Source: Cloeon dipterum
Lineage: Eukaryota > Arthropoda > Insecta > Ephemeroptera > Baetidae
Reading direction: 5' to 3'
DNA: 64,000 nt
Assembly (NCBI RefSeq): GCF_949628265.1
Contig: NC_088787.1
Coordinates: 2,656,501 to 2,720,500 of the forward strand
Within the stretch, counting starts at the first letter, position 1. Every line of letters starts with the position of its first letter. Positions 1-10,619 of this stretch are shown here, piece by piece. Both the position numbers and the translations under genes were made by a program. Below the pieces are notes generated by a model. That model had not been told where the DNA came from. It made no database searches and was given only the letters and a program-made list of their open reading frames with translations.

Positions 1-1
1 G

Positions 2-381
2 CAGAACTGCATCGGGCCAGATGCCGAGTACATCAAGCTCATTTCCTCCGATAAAAAGGAGTTTGTCGTGAAGAGAAGTGACGCCGAGGCCTATTCTGGG
101 ACAATTAAACGGATGCTCAGAGGCCCAACCCTTTTTGCGGAAGGCGAAACCAATCAGATCGAGTTTAGCCAAATTTCGTGAGTGCAAAAAATCGAAAAAC
201 AGTTCATTTTAAATTTGATTTATCCCACAGGGGTGAAGTGCTGGAGGTAATTTGTAAATTCCTCGAGCACAGGGCGCAATCCGTAGTCATCGAGCAAAAT
301 GGCGAGTTAATTCCAGAGTTCGATATACCACTTGAAATATCCACAGATGTTCTTTTCGCTGCTCATTTCCTTGGGTGTTGA
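2..381 (+). CDS. EloC: Elongin C (3' part, divergent copy)
   Basis: These are the last two exons of an Elongin C gene that begins outside the window: 2-177 (donor GTGAGT) and 231-381 (acceptor after TATCCCACAG). The first shows the family signature [12 protein letters not shown]...EFVVKR followed by SGTIKRML and [11 protein letters not shown]. The second ends in [10 protein letters not shown]...FAAHFLGC, then TGA. Elongin C is the BTB/POZ-like adaptor that pairs with Elongin B. Together they link SOCS/VHL-box substrate receptors to Cullin 2/5 ubiquitin ligases, and they also form part of the Elongin transcription elongation complex. The middle ([18 protein letters not shown]) and the C-terminal helix are much less conserved than usual for this very slowly evolving protein, so this may be a duplicate rather than the housekeeping gene. 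An AATAAA lies at about 538-543. Family assignment is certain; orthology is not. Confidence 0.9.
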
Positions 382-599
382 ATTAATAATAAGATATTGG
401 TTTACAAAAATACACATTTGTTTCATTTTTAAATCAATATTTGCCTGAAAATTCTAAAAACAACAACAAATATTTAAACTTATTTACGCATATAAGGTAC
501 CAACGTCAATTGCATAACAGTTGCTTCGTTTTGAGCAAATAAAAGTGTATTTATAATGTTATTCAAACCGGAAATAATTTTGTGACAGTAATAAAAATA

Positions 600-1640
600 A
601 TGTGGACCCCACGCTGGCGACAAATTGGCCCCAGGACTGATCTCAGGGTGGAGTACCCTGAAAAAGGTCGTCAGGGTGGGTAGGGCTTGTGAAGCCGATT
701 CGTTTGAGATGTCGTGACTTGAAATCCGTGGACCCGTTGAATTTTAAGAAAAATAAAACAATTTTCGGCTGTGCACTTGTAAGTTGGAAAGCAGTAAAAA
801 ACGAAAATTAATTTTTCTATGGGCGAGAGAAAGCTCAAAATCGGTTTCCAGACCGACGTTGAGCTTTCGTGTGTGGTCAAACAGAAATTATCGCAATCTG
901 GGTCCATTCGCAAAAAAAAAATAAAATAAAATAGGCCAATTTCCGGAGTGAATATAAAAACACACATTTTTCAAACTTCTAATCAAAATGGATCGTAACT
1001 GGTTCGTAATTAGTCTCAAAATGATTCCAGATAAAGTACGCGTCGAGTATCTTCTGAGTTTTTAAGAATTTTTTGCCCTGGACCGGAGATATGGCTGGCG
1101 GAAGCCGAAATGGGTTAAAAATACCGCAAAATTCCACTAAACTTGCTTATTTTTGTTATGAAAATCCCAGGAGATGATCTTTATTCAAAACCTAGCCGAA
1201 ATGGCCGGGCGGCATTTCCGGAAAAAGCTTGGGTAATGGTGCAATAATTATTGGTGAAAATTTTGAGTTTTTGCAAAATTTGAATCTTTAAAAATTCATA
1301 TCAATTCGAAAAATGGCCCAATTCTAAAAAACCACACACGAGCGGACGTGTCTCGTCATGGGGTATCGATTGGTGTAGAAATCAACGCCGGCCGGCCCAC
1401 AGGACCCCAGCCGGGCCCCGAAAACCGAAATTTTGGGATGTCACAAATCATGCTTTTTTACTTTTAAAGATTCATAGCTCGGTTCCTATTGGTTTTACAG
1501 TGAAAAAATAATTTACGTTGGACTTGCGATACAATTCTGCGTATTTTAGACACCCTCACTACCCCCGCCAGCCCCCGCCACCTCCAAACCCCCCAAAAAT
1601 CCATGCTAAAAGAGTCATTTTCTTCTTAATTCTTCTATGG
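600..1640 (-). mobile_element. Non-autonomous DNA transposon with long inverted ends, copy A
   Basis: This is a diverged copy of a roughly 1 kb repeat also found at about 4.48-5.48, 9.61-10.55 and 44.49-45.38 kb. Its left end (620-790) is the reverse complement of the right ends of those copies, including an outer palindrome-like core of the form TCAGGGTGGRGTACCCTGA beside GGTCGTCAGG, then CGTTTGAGAT and ACCCGTTGAATTTTAAG. The interior shares GGTTTCCAGACC and ACACGAGCGGACGTGTCTC with copy B. The right end is missing after about 1,640. No transposase reading frame is visible, so it would be a MITE-like passenger. Confidence 0.65.
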
Positions 1641-1739
1641 GTCTGAGAATGATTTTAATCCAAATAAATTAGGTTCACTGTTATAATTTTCAATTTGATT
1701 AGAATCATTTGATTAGCAATTTAATTAATTTTACGAAAA

Positions 1740-3460
1740 ATTCATCGATAATTATATTTTTTTTCTATCGACGGAGTAAAAGTGTGTGAATTTACTGGAA
1801 TCGCCTTTTGCGACAGAAAAAATCGTTTGCTCGTCCTTGATAAAAAAATATTTCTTAACGTGCATGCGCCTTTTTTGTGTCATGTTAAATTCTTGGAAGA
1901 GAACAAAATGCAATTTATTATACTGTATTGGATATTTTGTCACTGCAAGGGTTGTTGTTTTTCTCTACCAAGGCCAAAAGGTGAGCAACCAGAATGAATG
2001 ACATGCTTTCGAAAGTTCATCGACACAAACATCAACTTGCTTGCGCTTCTCCATCGACGGATTAAAATTTCGAAACTAAATAATTAATAAAATCGACAAA
2101 CGCATGATGCAAAACGTTGCGTCACAATAATTCTAATTTCTATGTGTTGCCACGCCACCGTAATAATGAAAAATAACTTTAAATGTGGCGTGTAAAAACA
2201 GAAATCGCGAGTCATTCAATTAGTTGCCTTTGTGACATTTTTTTCTTCTTCTCTATTCATTTTAGAGTGAAAAGAAAAGAAAACAGTGGAAATATTGTGC
2301 ACCCCCGCGCGCTTTGCTCGCTCGCGGCACTGCTCGTTGTGTGTTTTCCTATTGTTCGCACTATTCTTTCCAATTCCTTGCCATTTCTCCGTTAACGGCG
2401 AGGCAAACAGAAAATTTATTAAGTTGCTCAAAAATATTGAGAGCTCTGCAGAGTGGAATTTACCCTGCCAGTTTTTATTTCATAATTTTATTGTTTGATA
2501 ATTCATTTCAGAATGTGTCCTCGCTGCTCAATCGCGAGAATTTTGTAATATCAAATAGTTCTTTATTGATATTATTTTGTCTGGCGTAATTATTTTAATC
2601 CATTGTGAATGAATATTCGAATTTGTGTCATTCTTCATTCGGCGAGTCAGTTAAATAGTTAATTGTCATAATTCTCATTAAACCAAACCTAAATTATCAA
2701 ATTAACTGTAATTCCTTGTAAAATATTGCAGTTCTGTTGGTGATAAAAAATTCTTTCTGAAAGACAGAAAACACAGCAGCGACTCGGTAAACTTTCATAC
2801 GATTTTAGAAGAGGTGTAAAAATTGTGTTCAAAAATCTAATCACGCCAAAATTACTGCTGACATTAAATCATCGGTTAAATAAAGAAAAATAACTTAATT
2901 TTAATCAGAAATTCCAGCAAATCAGCGATGATCCTTAATTTAAATATCATAAAAAAATCTCTGCTTTCTCTCTTTTCCGTTTTTAAGGAATAATTATTGA
3001 ATTGACACTGACCTGTCTCACAGATGCTGAGATGGCTCTCTTATTTCCGCATCGAACGGAGAAAAAGGAAGAATGGTAACAAACTATTCTCTTGGGCCAG
3101 CAGCCGCAGCACTTCTTCAGCCAGATTAGTGTCGAGCGCCGTGCGTGGATTCCCCTTCCACTTCGCTATTCCATTCAAAAGTCTCTGCTGGGCGGCCGCC
3201 TCTATTTCTTCTCGCTGTGAAACACAATAATAAAGGACACTTCTTATTCAGGGAGCCAGCAAGGTACATGTTCTTCTTTTTTTAAATTAATTTACGAGCT
3301 GAAAAATAATTTAAATATTTTTTCGTATGTTTGGACACTCAGGATCAAACCCTGAAAGTTATAATTGGCCTCAAATGGTTCAATTTGGTATATTTTTATT
3401 ACTAGGACAAGAAAAATTATTTAATTACAATCAATTTCAGGTTTTCAAACTTCAAAATCA
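1740..3460. repeat. Segmental repeat unit, copy U1
   Basis: This is the first of three diverged copies of a unit of about 1.7 kb (others at 5.56-7.23 and 10.62-12.49 kb). Shared blocks include the stretch around ATCGACGGATTAAAATTTCG, the block with GCAAAACGTTGCGTCAC, one ending in TTTTAGAGTGAAAAGAAAAG, the CCCGCGCGCTTTGCT block, and an end containing CACTGACCTG. On the minus strand the right end holds an exon-like stretch with a splice acceptor at 3,215 and a donor at 3,012 (described separately). Apart from that I see no convincing coding sequence. It lies next to a GCGCATGCGC array. Confidence 0.7.
3013..3214 (-). pseudogene. Orphan exon-like ORF in repeat unit U1
   Basis: On the minus strand a good acceptor (GTGTTTCACAG) is followed by 57 open codons. 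They begin QREEIEAAAQQRLLNGIAKW and continue with KGNPRTALDTNLAEEVLRLL, then stop at 3,041. A consensus donor (CAG|GTCAGT) follows at 3,013. The helical, charged composition looks like real coding sequence. The matching stretches in the other two units (about 7,030-7,190 and 12,040-12,260) keep the splice signals but carry indels that break this frame. I do not recognise the protein. It may be an exon of an unknown gene copied and decaying here. Confidence 0.35.
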
Positions 3461-4310
3461 TGCGTGCGATGCCCAAAAACCTACTGCGCATGCGTGCGAT
3501 GCGCAGAAACCTACTGCGCATGCGTGCGATGCCTACAAACATAGTGCGCAGGCTTAGATTATCACTTTAAGCCTTATCACTCAAAAGAACATAGTAAAAT
3601 TTCAACAACTTCTTTTCCCGCCAATTCCGAAATTTCAAATCACCATTTATCGCATGCGCAGAACGTTTTAAAGCGGAAAAAGCATGCGCAGTGGAAGCTT
3701 CAATGATCTGCGCAACCTAAAGGCTCTAATTGTACTCAATGCGCATGTATATCATGCGTAGAAACCTACTGCGCATGCGTGTAATATGCACAAACCTACT
3801 GCGCAGCCTTAGATGATCGCTTTTAGGACTATCTTTTGAAAGAACGTATTAAATTTAAACGACTGTTCTTTTCCCGCCAATTCCAAAATTTCAAATCACC
3901 ATTTGTCGCATGCGCAGAACGTTTCAAAGCGGAAAAAGCATGCGCAGTGGAAGGTTACATGGTTTGCGCAACGTAAAGGCTCTAATTGTACTCAATGCGC
4001 ATGCATATCATGCGCAGAAACCTACTGCGCATGCGTGTAATATGCACAAACCTACTGCGCAGCCTTAGATGATCGCGTTTAGGACTATCGATTGAAAGAG
4101 CATGTTAAATTTAAACGACTGTTCTTTCCCCGCCAATTCCGAAATTTCAAATCACCATTTGTCGCATGCGCAGATCGTTTGAAAGCGGTAAAAGCATGCG
4201 CAGTGGAAGCTTCAATAATCTGCGCAACCTAAAGGCTCTAATTGCACTCAATGCGCATGTGTATCATGCGCAGAAACCTACTGCGCATGCGTGTTATGCG
4301 AACTAACCTA
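3455..4310. repeat. Array of GCGCATGCGC palindromes in a ~290 bp tandem repeat
   Basis: About three tandem units of roughly 290 bp each contain several copies of TGCGCATGCGT or CATGCGCAGAAACCTACTGC. They also share TTTTCCCGCCAATTCCGAAA and TCAAATCACCATTTGTCGCA. The same unit recurs at 13.16-13.46 kb and inside introns at 25.36-25.73 and 34.69-35.41 kb, with short relatives at 17.05-17.17 and 26.21-26.33 kb. The palindrome matches the binding consensus of NRF-1 (Erect wing in flies). No coding content. Confidence 0.8.
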
Positions 4311-4317
4311 TCCTTAC

Positions 4318-4460
4318 TATAGTTATGCCACCGAACCTGCAGTTACTGCGGCTCCCACGCAGTCCGTGAGCAGCGCTGTGGTCGTGCGTGGGGTAGCGTT
4401 ATCAACCGTCATTCTGGACCCTTCTTAGTCTCTTTTCAGTTGTGTTGGTGCGGGCGCTTG
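4318..4460 (+). repeat. Partial copy of the 13.9 kb first-exon-like sequence
   Basis: The stretch from TATGCCACCGAACCTGCAG through GTCCGTGAGCAGCGCTG to the TGTGTTG..TGCGGGCG region matches 13,875-14,010 (TCACGCCACTGAATTTGCAG, GTCCGCGAGCAGCGCTGG, TGTTGTGCTGGCGGGC) with substitutions and small gaps. It looks like a duplicated, decaying copy of a promoter/5' UTR exon. Transposon copy B follows directly. Confidence 0.5.
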
Positions 4461-4479
4461 CCGAGTCGTGAGTCGAAAA

Positions 4480-5480
4480 TGATGAAATTTAATTTTCTAC
4501 GGACGCGAGAAACCTCCAAATTGGTTTCCAGACCAGACTGACGTTCTGTTTGCGTGTGCAGTGAAAAGTGAAACAGCAAAGATGGCAATCTTGGTCCAGT
4601 GGCGAAACAAATGGAAAATTAATTTCCTAATTCCAAGAGGAAGTGAAAAAAATCAAGTTTTTTCAAACTGGAAATCAAAATGGAACATATATGGTTCGTA
4701 ATCGTAATTAGTCTCAAATAAACTTAGATAAATTTCGCGTCGATTACCGATTGGGTTTTTAAGGATATTTTGCCCTGGTCCAGACGTCCAGAGATGTGGC
4801 TGGCACAAGCTGAAATTGGCGGGAAAAACGCTAAATACCATCACTTGCCTTTTTTAAAATGAAAATCCCACAAAATTATCTTCATTCAAAACCTAGCTGA
4901 GTTGGCTAGGCGGCAATTCCGGAAAAAACCTCGGGTCATGGTAAAATAATTTTTTTGAAAAATTATTTTTCCTAAAATTGAAGCTTTGAAAAATCGTAGA
5001 AATTCGAAAAATGGTCCAATTTTGAAATACTGCACACGAGCGGACGTGTCTCATCATGGGGCATCGATTTATGTAAAAATCACCCTAAGCTGGCCCATAG
5101 GACCCCGCATGGGCCCCAAAAACCAAAATTAAGGAATGTCATTTACCGCGTTTTTTCACATTTAAAAATTCATAGCTTGGGTCTTAGAGGTCTTACAGTA
5201 AAAAAGTAATGTATTTTGTACTCGTGATAAAATTCTTCATACGTTAGGCAACATAGCTACCCCCGCCCGCGCCCCTGCCACCCCCAAACCCCCCAGAACT
5301 CACAAAGTGCACAGGCGATATTGGTTTTATTTTTTTTTAAATTCAACAGGTTGATAAATTCAAAGTCACGAGGTCTCAAACGACAGGTCTCGGCAAGACC
5401 TGTAATACCTGCCTTACCCTGACGACCTTTCTCAGGGTAGCCCACCCTGAGATCGGTCCAAAAGCCACTTTTGTCGATTT
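4480..5480 (+). mobile_element. Non-autonomous DNA transposon, copy B
   Basis: The interior is the same as copy A in the same direction (GGTTTCCAGACC, ACACGAGCGGACGTGTCTC, CCCCAAACCCCCCA). This copy keeps the right terminal module instead of the left: CACAAAGTGCAC, AACAGGTTGATAAATTC, AGGTCTCGGCAAGACCTG, then CCTGACGACCTTTCTCAGGG and CACCCTGAGATCGGTCC. That module is the reverse complement of the left end of copy A, so the two together show the intact element had long terminal inverted repeats. No transposase is visible. Confidence 0.65.
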
Positions 5481-5559
5481 TATCTTTTTCTGACGCGTTT
5501 TCGGCTTTTTGCTTTTTTGTAAAAAAAATAATTGCGTATCAATTAGAAATAAACGTGAA

Positions 5560-7230
5560 GTTACCCTCTGTAGTTTTGCCCAATTTTGGATAAATTTATT
5601 AAAAAAAACCAGGCTCTGTATAAATATTTTAAGCATGTTTTTGTGAGAGGTCTTTCGAGCCGGCATTTCGTGTGCGTGTGCCCGCCGCATTTACCCTCCG
5701 TCTCGCAGGGAGAGCCAGAGTCGCTTTCGAGCAACAAACCAATAACTCAATTTAATTGTTTAATTTGTTTGCTAAAATACAGCTGGTAGACTGTTGGCGT
5801 GAATTTTTATTTATCTCAAGAACCCAATAAATAAATAAATTTTTAATGCCGTCCAAATAAAGTGGAGGAAGAAGTTGGGATATTTTTATATAAAAAAATC
5901 AATATTACGTTATTTAATTATGAATAAACGTTTCACAGAGCCAAAGCAGGAGCCTTGCATTTTATTTTTTGGTATCTAAAAATATTGCGGCAATTTTCTA
6001 GATCGCGTGAGACAAAAAAAATCGTTTGCTCATCCTACAAAAATATTTCTATGCACCTTTGTTGCCTCGAAAATGCCATGTACAATTGGATATTGTGTCG
6101 CTCTGCAGATTACCTGCATGCCTTATTGTTAGCAGCAGGGGCGCGCTCGCTCACTGACCAGCGTAACAATAAAAGCAAAGCAGTGGCTCTTTTGATCCTC
6201 ACCCAAGGCCGAGAAGAGGGGCAGCACAATGTTTTCCGCTTTCGAAAGTTCGTCGACACAACATCCACTTTTGCTTGCGTTTCTCCATCGACGGATTAAA
6301 ATTTCGAAACTAAATAATTAATAAAATCGATAAATGCATGATGCAAAACGTTGCGTCACAAAAATTCAATTTTAACTATTTTTCCACGCCGCACCGTAAT
6401 AATAAAATTGAAAAATAACTCTAAAAACAGGAAACTCGGGTCATTCATCCATTATCCGCCTTTGTGGCATATTTCTTTCTTCTTCTCTATTTATTTTAGA
6501 GTGAAGAGAAAAGAAAACATGTGTTTTTGGCCTCCCTACACGTGACAAAAAAGAATCCGAGAGAGAGAAGTGTAATAAATATTTCGCAGCCCCGCGCGCT
6601 TTGCTGAATAGTTGTGTTTTTTTCTCACTACTCTTTCTTCCTATTCCTTACCATTGCTCAGTTGCACGAATTAAAATATAGAAAGGTCCGCTGAGTGGAA
6701 TTTATCCTACTATTTTTTATTTAAAAATTGAATTATTGGTTAATTTCAGAATGTGTCATCACGAGATTTAATTTCCAACAGACAGAGAAAAACATTCATA
6801 CCATTTTAGAAAGGGTGTAAAAATATTGCCTTACAAAATCTAATCACGCCAAAATTCCTGCTGACATAAAAATATATTTTAAATAAAAAAAAGAGAAAAT
6901 CTTTCAGCTAATCAGTATTGATCCCGTATTTAAATTAAATTTAATTAAAACTTCCTGCATTCTATTTACTGTTTTTAAAATAATAATAAATTGACACTGA
7001 CCTGCCTTACTCGCGCCGAGGTTGCTCTCTTGCTCTCGCGTCAAACGGAGAAAAGGTAATGGCAAAAAACTATTCTCTTGGGCCTGCAGCCAGCGCACCT
7101 TCTGCCAGGTTAGTGTGCACCGCCTCGCACGTGGATTCCCCTTCCACTCTGCTATTCCATTCATATTAGAGCTCTCTCTCTCCTCGCTGTCAAATACAAA
7201 CATAGGACTCGCCCTCGCTACCACCTACCT
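5560..7230. repeat. Segmental repeat unit, copy U2
   Basis: This is the second copy of the ~1.7 kb unit. It starts with a block shared with U3 (GGCTCTGTATAAATATTTTA, then GTGCGTGTGCCCGCCGCATT and GTCTCGCAGGGAGAGCCA) and runs to the exon-like stretch at 7,030-7,190. On the minus strand that stretch still has the acceptor (TTTGACAG) and the donor (CAG|GTCAGT), but its frame is broken relative to U1. No intact coding sequence is seen. Confidence 0.65.
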
Positions 7231-7239
7231 TCCTCAGGT

Positions 7240-7930
7240 CATGCCGACGCTTCTTTTCGCTACCTTCGTGGTTATTAGAGTTAATTTAAGTGGATTTTGA
7301 AATCGCGAACCCTCCAGCACTGTCTGAAGGGCAGTGCCAAAAGAGGAGCTTTACCTAACTTGCAAAGAAACTGAAAGATCTAGGGGTAAATAAAAACTAC
7401 TCCTAGTTGTTGGCACTGCGGTTTATTAAAATACCGTCTGCCTCTCATCGCGGCTCGCGTACAACTACCTCCTCCTCACTCTTTGAGTGCAGGGAGGGGA
7501 AAATTAAACATAAGTTAGGGGAAATCTCAAAGATACCCTGCAGTATACACATTACAAAATGAAAGCACGAAAGAATGGGCGACACCGCTGTTAAACAATA
7601 ATTTATAATGACTCTATGTCGTCAGGATAACACAGCTGAAGAAATAAGATGAAAATGACGTCATATAATATATGTGAGTCGTATATACACATAAAAATCT
7701 CGCCATCGCCATCACATGCACCTTACAAAGGGAAGGAAACTGCGATGCTGAACAGCCTTTGAGCGTGGGTTACAAATCGTTCCAAATTTTCACTACGGGG
7801 TGGATTACGGCGACGCAACCTTGACAGAAAATGGCAACGCTGGGCATCAACTGTACAGTGTTGGATAACGTGCAGCACCCTGTGTTCTGCAACGAACGAT
7901 TGTGCAGGGCGGGCGCGCAAACGTTTTATA
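7240..7930. other. Non-coding spacer
   Basis: About 700 bases between repeat unit U2 and the leucine-rich-repeat gene. There is a TC-rich, moderately GC-rich stretch at 7,430-7,500 but no convincing gene, RNA or repeat that I can identify. The last part may be the 3' UTR of the minus-strand gene ending at 7,937. Confidence 0.4.
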
Positions 7931-7936
7931 TTTTGG

Positions 7937-9382
7937 CTAGGAAGAAGACAAGAACCAGATGAGGTCAGGTTCTCCAAGCATGTCGAATTTCCAAGCCTGA
8001 TCAGAAAATTCCGGATAACCGAAATCGACGAAGACATGTGCGTAGGTGAAATTTGGCAGAGAGGTGCGCTTATGTTTGATCAGGCGGCTCATTTCCGAGA
8101 AAATGGTCCGGTTGAAGCCGGCGAAGGTGTTCGAGTGCGAGATGAAACGGCAGAATGTCAGATTTTGAAGGGCATTTGGGTTTTCCAGCAGGATTTGCAG
8201 CGATTCCACGAGGGTTATGTCCTGGTGCCCTTTTGCGATCATCAGTTCGAATTTCTCCAGTTTCGGAGCAAGCAGGATATTGGCCAGACTAATCGAATTA
8301 TTGATGCATCTGAAGTCAAAATGTACGAAAAAAGATTATAATATATGTACGGCTCAAAATCTTAGGGGAATTTAATTGGAAAGACCGTCTATGACGAAGT
8401 TTCTGAGCACACCAATCGATTCCTGAGAGTCGAATTAGGTTAAATGAACATTTTTTCCGGCTTAAATGTCCAGCGCGACGTGCGAACTTTTTTTCCCGCC
8501 AAAACAATATGAAAGCGAGAAGTGCGCATGCGTGAGAGCTGGCTGGATCTGACAAAGAAGTCATTCGAACAAGTGGTCTCTCTGAAAGTGCTCAAACCAG
8601 CTCTCACGCATGCGCACTTCTCGCAAATACGTTAATTTAGTTTTGGCGGGAAAAACGTTCGCACGTTGCGCTGGACGTTTTGGTCTGAAAAACATCCTCT
8701 ATACCTAATTCGACTCTCAGGAATCGATTGGTGGGCTCAGAAACGTCCTCAAACACGTTAATCTTTAAGATTTTCCATGAATTTAAACCTATTTTCCGAT
8801 AAATAAACTCACGTGCAGGGCATCCACACGAGTTCCTTTAGTTGAGCAAAGGACTGGATGTTCTCGTCTGCTTTGGTCTGGACCGAGACAAGCGAGAGCT
8901 TCTCCAGATTGGGGCATGTGCTGAAGATGTTTTGTAAACTCAGCTGAATCGGTTCGGTTTGCCTATTTTCCGAATCGCTGATATAGATGCTGCGCAAGTT
9001 TTGCCCATATCTTCCGAACAGTCGGTTCAAACAATCGATATGCGGCACGTTGAGCAGTTTGAGGCCCTCGATGTTCGAGTACCGCATCCAAGAGTCCAAG
9101 TTCTCATTGGGGTTACGCAAGTTAACCGTCGGCCACTCAATCTGCACAGAAATTAAATATTTTATCACAGAGATTTTCAACGTTTTCTTCTATAAAATTC
9201 ATTAGAAACAATTCACAAACCATAAGTTGCAGAGCTCGATGATTAGACGTGTTCAATGGCAAAAAATGAACTATGGGGATGTTAAAAAGGTTTATTGCGT
9301 CCATAATTTGCGTTTCCCCAATTTCTCCAGCGTGCAGGCTCACGTCGGAAGTATCATCGATGAGGCCCTCGGTGGTTTCCAT
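7937..9382 (-). CDS. Leucine-rich-repeat-like protein of unknown function
   Basis: Three exons on the minus strand join in phase: 9,382-9,221 (donor ATG|GTTTGT), 9,141-8,813 (acceptor TTCTGTGCAG, donor CAC|GTGAGT) and 8,309-7,937 (acceptor TTGACTTCAG, stop TAG). Together they encode 287 residues. The sequence has LRR-like spacing (IEGLKLLNVPHIDCLNRLF; LRSIYISDS; CPNLEKLSLVSVQ; LKELVWMPC; LEKFELMI; LQNLTFCRF), typical of the C-terminal part of F-box/LRR proteins. No F-box is visible. The ATG at 9,382 follows a possible acceptor (GCTTCAG) at once, so an upstream exon may be missing. A foldback element fills intron 2. The gene lies 64 bases downstream of an Elongin C pseudogene on the same strand. 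Function unknown. Confidence 0.6.
8388..8755. mobile_element. Foldback (inverted-repeat) element in an intron
   Basis: Two arms of about 140-150 bases are inverted copies of each other. The left arm runs from AGTTTCTGAGCACACCAATC through GATTCCTGAGAGTCGAATTA and CCCGCCAAAA to GAGAAGTGCGCATGCGTGAG. The right arm runs from CTCACGCATGCGCACTTCTC through TTTTGGCGGGAAAA to TAATTCGACTCTCAGGAATC and GATTGGTGGGCTCAGAAAC. The centre is about 50 bases. Each inner arm end carries a GCGCATGCGT-type palindrome like that of the larger arrays. It is likely a MITE. Confidence 0.75.
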
Positions 9383-9445
9383 TTCACTGAAGCAAGAATA
9401 AAATTAAACAATAAGTTTTTTTTGTAAATCAACGTCCTCTTTAAT

Positions 9446-9598
9446 TCAAAACTCAAGAAAATCAGCAGCCAAAATAAGATCCAAGCCTATTTCAAGCGGT
9501 ATATCCAACTCTGGAATTTCCCCGCCATTTTGCTCGATGACTATACGGATTCCGCCCTGTGCTCGAGGAATTTACAAATTAACTCCAGCACTTCACCT
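9446..9598 (-). pseudogene. EloC: Elongin C last-exon pseudogene
   Basis: On the minus strand TTTATCCCACAG is followed by a near copy of the last Elongin C exon at 231-381, including the same intron acceptor. It reads [18 protein letters not shown], then an extra dinucleotide (TATAGTC instead of TAGTC) shifts the frame to a stop. In the shifted frame the remainder reads IEQNGGEIPELDIPLEI...LILAADFLEF and ends in TGA. The rest of the gene is absent, and a transposon copy abuts it at 9,610. This is a partial genomic duplication, not a retrocopy, since intron sequence is kept. Confidence 0.85.
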
Positions 9599-9611
9599 CT
9601 GTGGGATAAAT

Positions 9612-10555
9612 CAATCGATTCGTTTGAGACATCGTGACTTGAAATCCGTTGACCCGTTGAATTTTAAGAAAAAATAAAACAATTTTCGGCTGTGCACTAG
9701 TTGAGCAATGACTAAGTTGGAAAACAGTAAAAAACGAAAATTAATTTTTCTATGGGTGCGAGAAAGATCAGAACAAGGAAATCAAGAAAAAAATTACCAT
9801 ATACATTACGGAAGGAGAATTAAAAAATCCAATAAAAAATTGGATTTTGTTACGCATATTTTAGGGACTTCTATAGAGCCGAGGGGCCGTACTGGGGCTG
9901 CGTTTCGGCCCATTCGACGCAAAATTGCAGCACGAGTCCAATGAACTTTGAATTTTTACTCTGCGACCCAAAGGAGCCGAGTTATTAATTTTTAAAAGCT
10001 GAAAAACCTATTTTTTGACATTTCATAATTTTTATTTTTGGGGCCCAGACCAGGCCCAATGGGCCGGAGGCTCATGATTGTTACAACAGTAAATGGTCCT
10101 TAATTAGGTGCGTCCTCTTGTGTGCAGTTTTTCAAAATCAGGCCGTTTTTCGAATTACTGCGATTTTTCAAATGTCTGATTTTTCAAAAAGCTACACGAT
10201 CGTTCATAACTTTCCAAGTAATATTTCCGCAATTGAAGCAATAAGATTGAAGAATTTTCTGCTCTATTGCACACGCAGACCCAACGCTGGTCTGCAAACC
10301 GATTTTGAGCTTTTTCTCGCCCATAGAAAAATTAAATTTGAATTTTTTTGGTTTTTTGCCTCCGGCACTCACAAATTGCACCGGCGAAATTGGTTTCATA
10401 TTTTTTACAATTCAACAGGTTGATGGATTCAAAGGCACGAACTCTCAAACGAAAGGTCTCGGCAAGACCTATATCACCTGACCTATCCTGACGACCTTTT
10501 TCAGGGTACCCCACCCTGAGATCGGTCTAGAAGCCACTTTTCGCGATTTTGCCTC
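9612..10555 (+). mobile_element. Non-autonomous DNA transposon, copy C (both arms)
   Basis: This copy has both inverted arms. The left arm (9,615-9,700: CGTTTGAGACATCG, GACCCGTTGAATTTTAAG, TTCGGCTGTGCAC) is the reverse complement of the right arm (10,365-10,445: GTGCCGG-type GCACTCACAAATTGCACCGG, TTCAACAGGTTGATGGATTC, ACTCTCAAACG). The outer palindrome survives only on the right (10,485-10,525: CTGACGACCTTTTTCAGGG, CCCCACCCTGAGATCGG). Its left end sits against the Elongin C pseudogene. No coding capacity seen. Confidence 0.7.
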
Positions 10556-10619
10556 TTTTCGACGCCTTTTTTTCTTAAATAAATGGATTAAAAGTAGAGA
10601 AAAACGTGAAATATTCCTG

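Noticed and set aside
2216..2431. Minus-strand frame MSNLINFLFASPLTEKW... shared in part with 11,452-11,705
   Set aside because: It is repeated with the segmental units but the frame is not kept between copies, so there is no sign of protein-level selection.
8388..8755. tRNA-like look of the GATTCCTGAGAGTCGAATTA segment
   Set aside because: No acceptor stem, D arm or anticodon arm can be folded around it. It is part of the foldback arm.
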